From Armigeres subalbatus (lineage: Eukaryota; Arthropoda; Insecta; Diptera; Culicidae), in NCBI RefSeq assembly GCF_024139115.2, contig NW_026942913.1:962732-1026731 (forward strand): DNA of 64,000 nt. The letters are read 5' to 3'. Of this stretch, positions 34,051-45,983 are shown piece by piece (the first letter of the stretch is position 1; each line of letters opens with the position of its first letter). The position numbers were made by a program, and so were the translations under genes. The notes under the pieces are model-generated. The model was given only the letters and a program-made list of their open reading frames with translations. It ran no database searches and was not told where the DNA came from.

Positions 34051-34726
34051 CCACACTATGTCCTATACGAATTACAAATTTCTATTGCTGGGATATCACC
34101 TATAGTGGTGATAGTAAGTAGTTTAAATAGTAGTTGGTATCAGGTTGGTATATAGAACTTATTAATATTGAATGAAAAGTTGCGATCAACATTGTGTTTC
34201 ACTAACCGTTTTTTGTTTCTTCGTTTCTTTTCCTGCTTCACTCATCTTCTTTATGTTAAAAGTCCACAATCACTTCCTGGTGAACTTTTTGTCAGTATCC
34301 ACTTGATGCTACGCACTACTCAGCTTCAATCGTCTTATAAAAGCACCTATTGACCTATATGCCGTATGTTTCGCGATAAGCAAATGGAAGTATTGCACAG
34401 AATTACTCGATTTTCTATATTTTTTGACTGCGACCGAATAATAAGCCCTGCAGTTACAACGAGACCACCACTACGAATGATTTGAAACCGCAATTTACCG
34501 GGATTTCTTCACGTTCAGGAAACAATTTCACACGTACTCGACCGGGAAAACTGCTGACGATGATACATCATCCAGTGAAGAAAGTTTCATTCACAAAACC
34601 TGAGCACAAATGACAAAACGTAAACATTATTAAACTAGGAGTGGGCGATCTCGATCCGTTTTTTCCTGGATCGATTTTTTAAACCCAATTAATCGATTTT
34701 TTGAATCGATTTATTCTGGCTAATTT

Positions 34727-34923
34727 TTTGGCAGCTAAAATTAATCATTATGCTACGTTTAGACAAGGTATTGTCGGCGTAGCACCAACTTAGAATTCGG
34801 AAGTCGTTGTTTAGCGCATCTTTAGGGGAATCCACGGCACTACTTCCGAAGTTGGGAAAGTTGCCTGTATCTGGAGAAAAATCCAACTTCGGTATAAAAA
34901 GCGGTATAAATTTATTCCGGATA
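34727..34923 (-). repeat. Deleted copy of the TTGTCGGCGTAGCACCAA element
   Basis: It matches 40797-41433 in reverse complement at both ends (TTGTCGGCGTAGCACCAACT; GGTATAAATTTATTCCGGAT) but lacks most of the middle. The result resembles an internally deleted derivative. Confidence 0.7.
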
Positions 34924-35119
34924 CACAATAAGTGAATAACAAGTCGCTTGAATCGAACGCGAACTGAACGTGTGTTGAGGTTGACCGAAGTTTGACAATC
35001 CATACAAAAAATTTAGGTGATTCATACATAAAGTGTGACATAGGAGGGAGGGGCTAATTAATAATTAATGGATCTTCTTAATGGTAATTAATGGATCTTC
35101 CTATAATAGGGAAGAAGAA

Positions 35120-35285
35120 CGTCCCGAAACGGGACATGAAAATCAAATGAAGTGTCGACTATCCAGTATTTTGCGCTCGATAATGGCGGCAGAATGAGTG
35201 CCTTTTGACATTCAAGAGGTAGAAAATATTTACATATTTTAATCAATGTAGGCCTTGATTCATTGTAAAATATTGCCACTCATCT
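35120..35285 (-). repeat. Repeat shared with 37888-38040, short open frame
   Basis: In reverse complement this matches 37888-38040. The minus-strand frame has NESRPTLIKICKYFLP, compared with NESRPALIEICKYFLP in the other copy; the frames part after ECQK. The element or gene of origin is not recognised. Confidence 0.5.
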
Positions 35286-35567
35286 GTTATCAACAAATAT
35301 AATATGCCAAATATGTTCCATTGTATTATTCAAGTAATTGGTAATTCTCCTATGGAGTTTTGTTAATAATTTATTTTATTTTCTAGCATAACTGCAACTT
35401 CTAGAACGGAGGGCTCGATCGGTAATTCACTGGCGTCGGTCTATGTTACTAGCCGCGGGGCTTTGTAAGCATCCCAATGATGGCCGTATCAATGTTAGGA
35501 AGGGTTTGATAAACACGTTCAGCCGGGGCTCGCGGCAGCAGGTTTAATAATTCCGAAGTGCATATGA

Positions 35568-35795
35568 TTACGACTCTGGAGGCGGTTCAGATCGTGGACC
35601 TCGGGGGGCTCCGTTTGATGGACCAACGTAGCTAGATACACCATTCAGAGGCACGTGAATGACTACGGAATGGCAACCTCGAATACGCGGACCATTATGA
35701 CCGTTCACCTGCACTTCAGCTGCGTGAATAAACTTGAGGCTAGTTTGACCACAATAGTTCCGATTCGGAACTTCTGAAACTTTCCGGTTAGACAT
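35568..35795 (-). CDS. Unrecognised small ORF, 75 codons
   Basis: ATG at 35795, stop at 35570-35568. The peptide starts MSNRKVSEVPNRNY and ends in a Pro/Arg-rich tail. Codon content looks less AT-driven than the surroundings, and a second coding-looking minus frame lies just upstream at 35897-36082. No domain recognised. It may be a fragment of a host gene or transposon, or chance. Confidence 0.2.
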   Translation of the reverse strand: MSNRKVSEVPNRNYCGQTSLKFIHAAEVQVNGHNGPRIRGCHSVVIHVPLNGVSSYVGPSNGAPRGPRSEPPPES

Positions 35796-36535
35796 TTGGG
35801 AAAATAAAACTCAATTCAATCGTCACCGAAATGTGCTTTTCTAGGTTAAAAATGCCCATTCTACTATTTTGATGCTTCTCGATTCGCAAGTTCACATCAA
35901 CTGCCACACCAAGCTTTCACAAACAACTTCCCGCCCAAACCAATAATTGCTTTCCACTTCTTGCATACTTGAACTGGATCAATAGTTCTCGTCACCCACT
36001 CGGCAACCAAATATGTAATGTAATCGAACATGGTGCGCCTCGCGCATATATCGACTGAACCATGCGTATCAATATAAAACAATCGTTGGGAGTTCGTAAA
36101 TCAACTTCACAATATGATATTTGTTTGGAATAGTCAAGGACCTTCCCAACGTATTCTTTACTTCACCTTTTTCAAACTTGCCAGTTTAACCAAAATTAAG
36201 TTGAAACTTCTTAACAATACTCTATTTTGCCGTAATAATGATTTGTTTGTTACCCGCCGTAATCATAAATTATTTGTTACACGCCTGTAACAATCTAGTG
36301 GTGCCAAGTTGATCAAGATGAATAAGTGGATGAGCATGGGAAATACAGGGAAATGCTAGAGGTGTCTGTCTAAGTCATCTAAGTACATGCAAATCAGTGA
36401 CCATAATGTTCAAAAGTCCTCTTAAAGTATTGCTTGATTTCAGTAAGTCGAGCGTAATGAATCCATTCCTGGATATCGTCTCACCCAGGTGTCTGTGTGC
36501 AGATTTCGTTTCCCTTAAAATCACTGATTATAAGG

Positions 36536-37744
36536 TACACTGGGGGAAGTGGAAAAGGAAAAATCGATAGTGCATGTTTGAATTAGTGTAAAACCAGTTT
36601 AAATGATCCAAATGCGTTCAATCAAAATGGGTTATCAAAAACAGTCAATTTTGCACCAACTGTGCGGTAATTCATACCATTTTGGTCGCTTGAAATTTAT
36701 GGAAATAGATTTTAAAATTAGGAGTTGTTTTTCCACTTACCCTAGTGGGATGGGGTAAGTGGAAAACCCATGTTACCTTGACCTTCAGTAGTGATGAGTA
36801 GTTACATATAACTAAAATTTATACGATAATTGCTCTGAATATGTTTTGTGGAATAATTTCATTACCTTAACGGAATAGATCCTCAAGGAATTCTCGTAAT
36901 AGCTAGGGGAGGGCTGGTTTTGCCTTCTCGAACACTAAGTGTACATAAAATCTATATGTTCTCAAAAAAGATGAACTTTCTTAAGGAAAAATGGGACTTC
37001 TTATAAACTAATTAACTTAGTTTAACGAATTGAGAATGTGCGTATTTGTATGTATGTGTGTGCGCAAAGCACGTACAAAATTATCAGCTATTCTTAATAT
37101 ATTAATATATTTAATATATAATATATTTACCTATCAGTGCTATTTTTAACTTTCTTATACATTTTTTTTCATATGTAAAACATGTGAGAGGCATCAATAC
37201 CGATAGGTGGATTAATCACGCATTTTCTCATTTATATTAGTCCAATCACCACTGGAATCATAATGATAACAAAGAAGGAACATATTAAGATTCACAGCTA
37301 TCGAAATAAACCCTAGAGGGAAGAAACAATTGCGTAAATGAAACATTATCCACTTCCCCCGCAGTGTTTGATACCTGGGGTAAGTGTAAAATCTTTGAAT
37401 TATTTGCTTTCTTGGTACAAACCACTACCAATTGAATGGGATTATTTTAATTGTATTATAATGGTCACCTGTGATATAAATTCACTTGAAAAAGGGGCAA
37501 TTGGTCCAAATGAGAATTGATTTTATGAATGCAAAAATCAACTTTTCGCGGAACCTAAAAATACAGTTCAAGCGTTAACCGTGTTAGTGTATGTATTATA
37601 CAAATTTCAACATAGTATTAGTATGAGCATCAAAGTAAATTCTTGCATAATGTTATGATGTGGTAAAAACTGTAAAGTATGTACAATTCCAATTTTTCGA
37701 GTCGATTTTTACACATACCCCCTTTTTCCACTTCCCCCAGTGTA
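36536..37744. mobile_element. 1.2-kb TIR element, GGGGTAAGTGGAAAA word
   Basis: It starts TACACTGGGGGAAGTGGAAA and ends with the inverted TTTTTCCACTTCCCCCAGTG followed by TA. The word recurs inside in both orientations at about 36726-36768 and 37345-37390. No transposase frame. Architecture and size match the stripped-down 28452-31879 element. Confidence 0.8.
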
Positions 37745-37887
37745 TCTTATACATTATTAACATTATTCTGTTTCTTCTACTATTCCTAGAAAAAACAATA
37801 AAATTATTTAAAAAAAGAATGATGAAAGTTCAAACCCATGTGTAACGTGAAGGAAATATTTGACAATTCGTTTGTTTGTTGATACCG

Positions 37888-38156
37888 GGTGAGTGCCAAT
37901 GTTTTGCAATGAGTCGAGGCCTGCATTGATTGAAATATGTAAATATTTTCTACCTCCAGAATGTCAAAAAGGCACTCACCAGGCCGCCATTATCGAGCGC
38001 AAAATACTGGATATGGACCCCCAGGGAGTCTACTATAGGGCGAATTCAGTCAGACTTAAAAATGGTAATTTCTACGAATATCGTCTTGTATTTGAGTGTT
38101 TTATGTATATGTATCATGAAGAGGAGATGCAGAACATGGTATTAGATATCAAATAG
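37888..38156 (+). pseudogene. Coding-looking fragment related to 35120-35285
   Basis: One open frame runs to the TAG at 38154-38156 and includes NESRPALIEICKYFLPPECQ, then IIERKILDMDPQGVYYRANS and an acidic end (HEEEMQNMVLDIK). The first half is conserved with the minus-strand copy at 35120-35285. It could be a shared exon captured by a repeat, or part of a duplicated host gene. No family recognised. Confidence 0.35.
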
Positions 38157-38457
38157 AATTAATATGTTGAAAATTTCTACTCCTTATGACAAAAAGAGCA
38201 ACATTTCGCTACTAGGGGGTCCATTATTGGGCATTTTATTCTACATTAAATCACCCCTGAGACGATCCCCACCAGTGCGTAAATAAAGCCAAAATAGCAA
38301 CCTCTATCATGACGTGAACTCGCACCGGTCGTTGGTAAACGGGTTTGGGAAATGTAAACGCAACCTTCGGTGAATAGCGAGTTGGCAAATTTGGCGACCC
38401 GCTCCAACCGTTGCCAAACCATCACACGGAAATATAAAGTAACCCATAAATAAAAAA

Positions 38458-38560
38458 TCTGCCGTCTGCTGAAAAATTGTTCGGGTACTCATCATCAAAA
38501 CCATTGTTATGGAGGTCAGTTTAGTTTGGATTTCAACTGATTGGCGGTGCTAGTGCATAT
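38458..38560 (+). repeat. Detached 145-bp satellite unit (partial)
   Basis: AAAATTGTTCGGGT..CATCAAAACCAT..TTAGTTTGGATTTCAA..GGCGGTGCTAGTG follows the order of the units at 39035-39700 but lies about 500 bases upstream. Confidence 0.6.
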
Positions 38561-39034
38561 CTGGGTGGTGCGGATAGAATCGATTTGGTTGTCAAACTGA
38601 AGCCAAAATTTTCTATTGTGCCGGAGCCAAACATTGAAGATTGTGGTTATGTTCGTTTCTGATCTAATATTGAGAAGTATTGTTATTATTTTGGGAAAAA
38701 ATAAAAATAAACTTTGTTTGAGTTTTGTATTCTTTGTAACAAATATTCTCACATTATATTTCGAGTGGAAAATTAGTGGGAATGTAATTAAAAAGGACTC
38801 GTTACGAAATTTCACGAGATTCAGCAGCTGATTGGAGCATCAATGTATGTAAACAATCGTAAAGTCATGTAGAGTCTAGCGCATTTGTGCGCCCTCGTGC
38901 AGCGTGGAAAGAGAAATTAGAAGAGCGGGAAATGTTTGACAGCCAAGTAACTGCAAAATAATTTAGTTTATGGAAGTGATTTCAAAATATCCCTCTGCTC
39001 GCTTGAGCGCAGAAAAGCGGCTCTATCCGCAGCA

Positions 39035-39700
39035 CCCAGGTGCATATGAAATAACCTGATAGGTTAGATATCTCGAAATCTGGAATTTTTAGAATATTGG
39101 CGTCTTCTACAAAGTTGTTCGGGTGGTCAAAACCATCATGACGAAATCAAGTTTAATTTGAAATACAACCCCTTGGCGGCGCTAGTGAATTAGAAATAAC
39201 CTAAAAGGTTAGATATTTCGATAGTTGAAATCTTAAGAATATTGCCGTCTTCTACAAAATTGTTCGGATGATTAAAACCATCATGACGAAAGTAAGTTTA
39301 GTTAATAATACAACCGCTTGGCGGCGCTAGTGTATTGGAAATAACCTGAAATGTCAGGTATCTCAAAATATGTAATTTTTAGAATATTGCCGCCTTCTAC
39401 AAAGTTGTTCGGGTGGTCAAAACCATTATGATCAACGCAGGTTTAGATTAAGATATAACCGCTTGGTGGAGCTAGTGTATAAGAAATAACCTGCTAGGTT
39501 AGATATTTCGAAAACTGAAATTTTTAGAATATTGCCGTATTCCAAAAAGTTGTTCGGGTGGTGAAAACCGTCATGATGCAAGCAAGTTTAGTTTTAAACA
39601 CAATCGCTTAGCGGCGCTAGTGTATAAGAAATAAACTGATAGGTTAAATATATCAAAATCTGGAATTTTCAGAATATTGCCGTATTCTACAAAGTAACTT
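39035..39700 (+). repeat. 145-bp tandem satellite, about 4.5 units
   Basis: The marker GTTGTTC (or ATTGTTC) falls at 39114, 39259, 39404 and 39549, exactly 145 bases apart. Each unit reads GGCGGCGCTAGTG, AAATAACCTG, GTTAGATAT, AGAATATTGCCGTCTTCTAC, then TTGTTCGGGTGGTCAAAACC. Units diverge by point changes only. Confidence 0.9.
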
Positions 39701-39710
39701 GCCATAAGAC

Positions 39711-39835
39711 GAGTTCGTACAATTCCATTTAATTCCACCACTTGGTTGTACCTTTGACAGATACTACAGTAAGACCATCTTCAGTGTTTCGTACTTGACT
39801 CGATTCAACTCAACTCGAACGCCAATGAGTATTGC
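39711..39835. repeat. Half copy of the 59984-60246 palindrome family
   Basis: CCATTTAATTCCACCACTTG, GACAGATACTACAG, CCATCTTCAGTGTTTCGTAC and TTGACTCGATTCAACTC follow the left arm of the palindrome at 59984-60246 with decay. It sits between the direct and inverted satellite units. Confidence 0.65.
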
Positions 39836-39864
39836 GGTTTCAAACTAAACTTCTGGTTTTGACT

Positions 39865-40082
39865 ACCCTTTCAAATCTTACATAATAACCAACCTAACAG
39901 ATAATTCGGATAACTTTGTAGAAGATGGCCACTTTCTAACTCTAACGGATTTAGAAATATTAAACCTAACAGGTTATTTCTCATACATTAGCGCCGCTAT
40001 GCGTATAATTTCCAAACTAAACTAGTCTCCATCATAAATGTTATGGCTACCCGAACAACTTTGTAGAAGACAAAATCTTTCT
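39865..40082 (-). repeat. 145-bp satellite units in inverted orientation
   Basis: AACTTTGTAGAAG, the complement of the unit marker, occurs at 39912 and 40057, again 145 bases apart. The order of the other motifs is reversed relative to 39035-39700. Confidence 0.8.
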
Positions 40083-40201
40083 AGCCCCAAACGCAATACA
40101 ACGGAACGGCGACGGAACCGGAAAATTTGACAGTTAGCCCATATATTTTCTGTCAAATTTGCCGTTTCCGTCGCCGTTCCGTTATATTGCGTTTGGGGCT
40201 T
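40083..40201. mobile_element. 119-bp near-perfect hairpin MITE
   Basis: AGCCCCAAACGCAATACAAC followed by GGAACGGCGACGG is matched by the inverted arm ending in GCGTTTGGGGCT. Arms are about 50 bp with few mismatches; TTTGACAG/CTGTCAAA flanks the loop. Confidence 0.8.
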
Positions 40202-40796
40202 AAGCCGTTTGGCAGCGCAGTATCATTACTTGACACTTTACCGGTCACTACTAAACGCGCTGCTGTAACAGTAGCGCGACTGACAGGTGACCAAATTTGG
40301 TAGCGCGATAAGAGCGCTGCTATTTGATGAACTGTCAACTGTCAAACGTTACCGGTACGGAATACAGCAACCAAATTGAGAGCCGAAAATAGTGACCGAT
40401 ACGGAAACGAATGACGAAACAGAAATGGAAGCGCTGCGCGGGTGATTAAAATGCTCGCGACCGATAATGATGCTCTTATAGATCTCGAGATATCCACCTC
40501 ACTAAATTATTGCATATAAGCTAGCGCCACCTAGCAGATGTGTGTCTAGCTAATCTGATTATCACAAAATGCATTACGCACATATTTATATTACAAAAGT
40601 TGGAGCGCCTTCTGAAAGATTTGAAAATAAATAGTATTTTTTTACTGATTTTATTTATTTCCGTGTTTGCCTCAATAGCAACCGGATATTCACCACCGGT
40701 GCGAAGCATGATTGCACTTCAACAACCTTGATAGAAACAACCGGTGCGAGAACAAGTGCATAAATAAAATATGAACGCATTTCGTTCCTATATTAT

Positions 40797-41433
40797 CTAT
40801 CCGGAATAAATTTATACCGCTTTTTTATACCGAAGTTGAATTTTTCTCCAGATGCAGGCATCTTATCCAACTTCGGAAGTATTGCGCTGGATTCGCCTAA
40901 GAGTGAAATCAGGAGTCATTCAGTTCCATTCCAAATTTTCGACCACTATTCTAGTTTGAATCTGGAGCCAAATCGAACAAACTCGCTGGTTTCGCCAGCA
41001 GTGTTCTATTCATGTTTTTCAAATTTTCAATTAAATGAAATCATCATGTTGGCGCCAATAAAGGCGTCGTAATTGCAACGTGGATTGATCCGTAGATAAA
41101 ATGACGCATTCATACACCAATACAATTGGAAAATATTTGAATCTCGTGATTCAATCGTGGTTCAAATCTGCAGAAAATAGAACGGAGCGTTATACCAGTT
41201 TTATTTTTTGACATTTGACTGGTATAAAAAAATGAATCTAAAACAGCTGCTGGGAAAATAAATGTTTCAGATTCATATTCATACTGACAGCCCCGAACGA
41301 TTTAAATCACTGCTGATTTTACCCTAAAGATGCGCTGAACAACGCATCAATTAGTTTGACAAATAAAACTTCGGAAGAAAGTTCGGTTCGGAAGTCCCGA
41401 CTTCCGAATTCTAACTTGGTGCTACGCCGACAA
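40797..41433 (+). mobile_element. Element without clear TIRs, TATCCGGAATAAATTTATAC start
   Basis: It shares both ends with 34727-34923 and its left-end sequence with 18553-18590. It begins TATCCGGAATAAATTTATAC and ends TTGGTGCTACGCCGACAATA. CTTCGGAA words recur inside and there is no transposase. It directly abuts the element starting at 41437. Class unknown. Confidence 0.5.
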
Positions 41434-41436
41434 TAC

Positions 41437-42767
41437 TACACTCAGAAATTAATAAATACTATATAGATTAAAAGTCATACTAACTGGCTATTCGCCTAGT
41501 TGACCCCGCATTAGTTTAAACTTGGTCAATACTCACATAGTATAAATTCAATTTATTAGCGCATAGTATAACTTTCCAGTATATGAAAATAGTATAATGA
41601 TGTTTTAATGATTTTGGTTTTGTTTTTGATCTGTCAGAAACATTAAATAAAAAATCCATTTCATTTTATTTTAATAAAATTTCAGTTCTATTATATTTTA
41701 TTCATAAAAAGCATAAGTTAATGAGTCCCATAATATTTTAACGGAAGTGCCTAATATTGATCAGCAGATTCGACGATTATGACAAAGTTGTGCACTTAAA
41801 TTGCACATGCTGAAATCGTTTCACAACGAGGACATTCACCAGCTCAATCGTATTCCCGAAACTCAGCAGCGATCAATCATATGGACTCAAAAATGGCAGC
41901 ATAATGCGGCACCTCGAGCTGCTTCGAATCCTTACTTCCCTCCGCCATTCGCAGAATCTCCTCTTGCTCCGGTGTTTATGCTTGGCCAAGACTTTTTCCT
42001 CCGTCGCCTTGCTTAGTGGAATTGTACGTCTGGGTAAATCGCTTTAGATACCCAGTATCCTTGAGTCGTGGTACATCGCAGACAATTTTGACCATGAATC
42101 ATTTCCCTTGAGTATACAGCGCATTACCGTATAGAATTTTTTCCTGTTTTTGTCTCGGTTCTCGGTTCTGCTGTTCCAGTGCCGTCGGTTTGAAGTACCA
42201 TTCTAAGTCCTCTGACTCTCGCTCTACCCGATCAGGTTAGGTTTTGCCTGCGTCCGTTTAATCTATTCCGCCGCCCGCAGGCTTTCGCGGTGGCCTATGC
42301 CACTTTTTGAACCTCTCCGTGTTGGTCATGGTGATAATCATTGGATTCATTACTGCTGCGACCAATAAATACGATCATTTCAGGTTTCGTCCTGTCGCAA
42401 CTCGTGTGCTGAAAACTTTGGCCTAGAAGCACCTGCAAAAGGAAAATATTTCATGTTTAATTAACACAATCAACATAGTTTGCAACAGAATGATATCGAT
42501 AAACTTACGTTTGAATATTTGAATATTATTCGCCAAACGCTGCAGAACCTTAATTTTGTTGAACGAACATAAAGCCTCGCAGAAAAATGCCACTAAACTT
42601 TTCAGAGAAAACTTAATACAATTTTAAATTTTAAAGCACAAATCAGACATAGTATAAATTTTAATCTTTTATAGTATACTTTTTATACTATGCTATGTTT
42701 AAAAGCGACAAATCACAAAAATGATTAAAATTTAAACTGTTTTTGTTTATTCTTAATTCTGAGTGTA
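41437..42767. mobile_element. 1.33-kb TIR element holding a gene fragment
   Basis: The left end TACACTCAGAAATTAATAAA and right end TTTATTCTTAATTCTGAGTG then TA are inverted copies. Near each end are several AGTATAA/TTATACT words (41535-41600; 42650-42690). The centre carries the single-frame pseudogene at 41877-42350. No transposase recognised. Confidence 0.65.
41877..42350 (-). pseudogene. 158-codon single-frame gene remnant of unknown origin
   Basis: From the minus-strand ATG at 42350-42348 one frame runs to the TGA at 41879-41877 with no frameshift and four internal stops. Coding-like segments include TERFKKWHRPPRKPAGG, RESEDLEWYFKPTALEQQ, IVCDVPRLKDTGYLKRF and TPEQEEILRMAEGSKDSK. The content is charged and gene-like, far from the AT-rich flanks. 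I do not recognise the family. Its position inside a TIR element suggests a captured host gene fragment, but a decayed element-encoded protein is possible. Confidence 0.45.
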
Positions 42768-43427
42768 CACATCGGTGGGGATCACCCCCCTGGCGTCCTA
42801 TACTACCACAAGGGGTTTGACAATAGCCACCATGTCCACGGACGGTAGCTCATTACCGTCCGTTGTTATTGTACGAAAATAAACATTATGTGTTTTGTTT
42901 ACTATTTGTTTTGGTTAAATCTGAAAATTGTTTTCGAAATAATTTGCAAGATTTCCATCTTTGACCATGGGAATTATGTTATTTGATGATAAAATATAAT
43001 AAACTAACGAATTGGAGTGAATCGATAGGTGAAATCAAACGCTACACGAAATCATATTTCGTAACTTGTTCTCCCGCTCCGAATCAAACAAAAGATATTA
43101 TTATTGTTTATACTGTGATGAGCAACACAGTTGAAATGGTCCGGGGATGCAATTCGAACAACATTCAATAGTGAAATTGAAATGAGATAAATGGTGTACA
43201 GAAAGATGTTTTAGGATTATATTTACATGCCCATAATAGCTGGTATTATTTTTGAATAATTTGAAAATATGTAGCCAACAATAGTTTGGATAAAATGTAG
43301 TTGCTTGTAAACGCACGATTCGGGAGAAGTACTTTTCAAAATGTATGCTGGACATATTCATGAAGATGTTCGCTACGCTGAAAAGCATGTCTTGCCACGG
43401 GGTTGGTGGGGATCGTCTGAGAATCGT

Positions 43428-43760
43428 ACACGGTTAGAAAAAAGTACCTAATATTAGGTACTTTTCACTCAAATCGGGGGTTCAGTGTGGGAACCCAAAA
43501 TTAAGTAATTTTTTCTTGAAATTAAATAAAATTCACTTAATATTAAGTAAAATATACTTAATTTTAAATAGAAACTAACCAAAAGTTGAGTGAATTTAAC
43601 TCAACTTTTGTAAACATGAGATTACTCAACGTTGGGTTCCCACACTTTAATGCCCTTGTTGAGTGGTTTTGCTCTTCATTTTATAACAACAAAGGAAAGA
43701 TGGAGGGAGATGCAAGAGAAAAAAAGTACCTAAAATTAGGTACTTTTTTCTAACCGTGTA
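43428..43760. mobile_element. 333-bp MITE, ACACGGTTAG ends
   Basis: It starts TACACGGTTAGAAAAAAGTA and ends with the inverted TACTTTTTTCTAACCGTGTA. CTAATATTAGGTAC, ACTTAATATTAAGT and AACTCAACTTTTG words repeat inside in both orientations. The 9-base GTGTGGGAA/TTCCCACAC pair is also inverted. Probable TA target. Confidence 0.85.
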
Positions 43761-44066
43761 TACGATTCATCCGAATCGTTTTTTTTTTTGGGGTACGCCC
43801 ATTCCTATATTAAACGTCATGACGCAGATCGCTCATTACGTTTCATACACATAAACATATTTCTACCCATAATGAAGTACAAACAAACTCAAAATTAATG
43901 TCGTTTTGTGCACTCATAAATATAACTTAATTCATGTACACGGTAATACAAGAATACTCATTTTAGAAGAACTTTTCAATTAAAGAGTATAAATACCCTG
44001 CTTGAAACAACTATTCTTTGCATTGTGAATTCGCGACTTTAGTAAAAATTTGCGTTCCAGCAGGCG

Positions 44067-44258
44067 GTAAGGAACAAAATTAAACAATTGTTCAACACCG
44101 AGTTCCAATTGGCCGGTAAAGATTGGTTTCACGGCTTCCGTAAACGCCACCCTGAACCCGTATTCCTAAGCCAACATCCGCGGCTCGCGATGCAGGATAT
44201 GTGTCCTTTTTGGCCCTGTAGGGTAGCCTTCTTGCTCCGGGCCTTTTTTTTTCAATGA
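44067..44258 (+). pseudogene. pogo/Tigger-like transposase DNA-binding fragment
   Basis: The frame ends at the TGA at 44256-44258 and reads FNTEFQLAGKDWFHGFRKRH early on. This fits the CENP-B-type helix-turn-helix of pogo/Tigger-like transposases (xGKDWxxGFxKRxP). The DDE domain is absent. After QHPRLAM the frame runs into unrelated sequence. The match is by motif only, since this HTH type also occurs in host proteins derived from transposases. Confidence 0.6.
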
Positions 44259-45983
44259 AAAAACAACAACAAAAATGTTCATATTTTGTTCACTTTTATC
44301 ATGATATGATTCATATGATAAAAGATGTAGTTTCGTTGATAGCAATCTACATCCCGAATAAAAAGGAATCATACTACTATTTTTCTAGTTATCGTTTTTT
44401 GAGTATAAAAAATCATTGTTGAATTTTTTATGGAATCATTTGAAATATTGTACGGTTATTATGCGATGAATGATATTTACGATAACCTTTACAATATTTT
44501 GATTTTGGATTATACATTGAATGGGTTGTTAAGTATCGTTACCATTCAAAAACATCAACTTTTGCTTATATTTTTGTAGAGCAATTTTACAATGAATCAT
44601 TAGTTTATCTTCGCTTTTTGTTTCTAGTGATTATTACGATTATGATTATATTCAATAAAGACTTTAAATAGTATGATTTTTTCAACGATTCAGCAGTCAA
44701 TCCAAATTAAAAGCTGTGCAATAACCTTTCAATATTATGATTATGTTATTACAATGTGTATAATATTATTTCACACATCATTGTACGTATTTGGGGGGTT
44801 TTCAGTTTTTAAAATAAGCCATTTTTTTTCTTTATATTTTATTGGTTATCTAATATAGCTCTTTAACTTAATATGATTTAATTTATTTTATTATAAATTA
44901 AATTTGTTTATTTTTCATCTTTTTAAATGATCATTAAATGTTATGTTATATTCGAGACGAGCCAGTCACGGGCTGCAAGTCTTATAAATAAAGAATGTAA
45001 ATGTTCTTTTATTGCGAATGGTCGCGCTGCATTTCCAGAGATAACATAAAGGGCAACTGACATCGGCCCAATGAAGTTGGAAGCTGGTTGAAAGGTTATT
45101 GATCGTGCCAGACTCATTGTGCTCGAGACTTGGTGTATCCATCAGAGCTCCGGAATCCTGGAACGATGTGTCGTAAAACCATTCAGTTATTAGATCGGTA
45201 TCATTATTTTAAGCATCGAACACTGCATATTAAAGAATATCCATAATAGAAGATTCTTACCTTGCATTCATATTCTTGCGGTTCCGCCGAGTCTTCTAGC
45301 GCAGTGGCGGAACACTGTTTTGAGATTTTCACTTGAAGTGGGAAACGGATGTTTCTAGGAACAAACAAAAATGGAAAATTAAACTTACTTCACTATTGTA
45401 TATTATTTCTCACTTACATGCATTTCAGTCCCTTTAAATAAGTATTTGCATGATTTTCACTTGTAAATTTGAAAAAACTATCTAATGGCCGTTGGTTCAA
45501 ATGGACCCGACAAAAACTCCCGTTGGCAGAAATGTCTTTATTACACTGAAAATAAAATTTACCTCATTTCTGCCTTCGTGTGTGAATAGCAACCCAAATC
45601 ATATCATGAATGATTTTGTTCTATTCGGATTATTTTTCATTTCCCATTCTAGTAATCATTATTGCAACATGTATAATCCGTCAACAATTTTGTATGGTCA
45701 GGTAATTAAAAGTTTTAATCATATGATTGTCCATGTATCATACAGTTTATGATGATTAAAAGTGGAATGGAAAACTTATAATACTAACTGTTCAGCGTAC
45801 GATTTATTTCTATGCGGGATTACATTTTACGTACGATAAACGTTTGATTTAGTGGTGTTTTTACCATAAAATAGTTCAAAATGGTTAGGGTGACCTTGCC
45901 CCGGGTTCCCCCACTTCTGCTAAGTCCCATGAGTAATGAGATACTTGACCATATAATGTAATCTAGCTTTTTGTAATTAATTA
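44259..45983. other. AT-rich intergenic DNA, no gene recognised
   Basis: Very AT-rich to about 45000, then mixed sequence with ordinary composition. No frame with motifs, no paired repeats and no clear splice-bounded exon. Confidence 0.4.
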
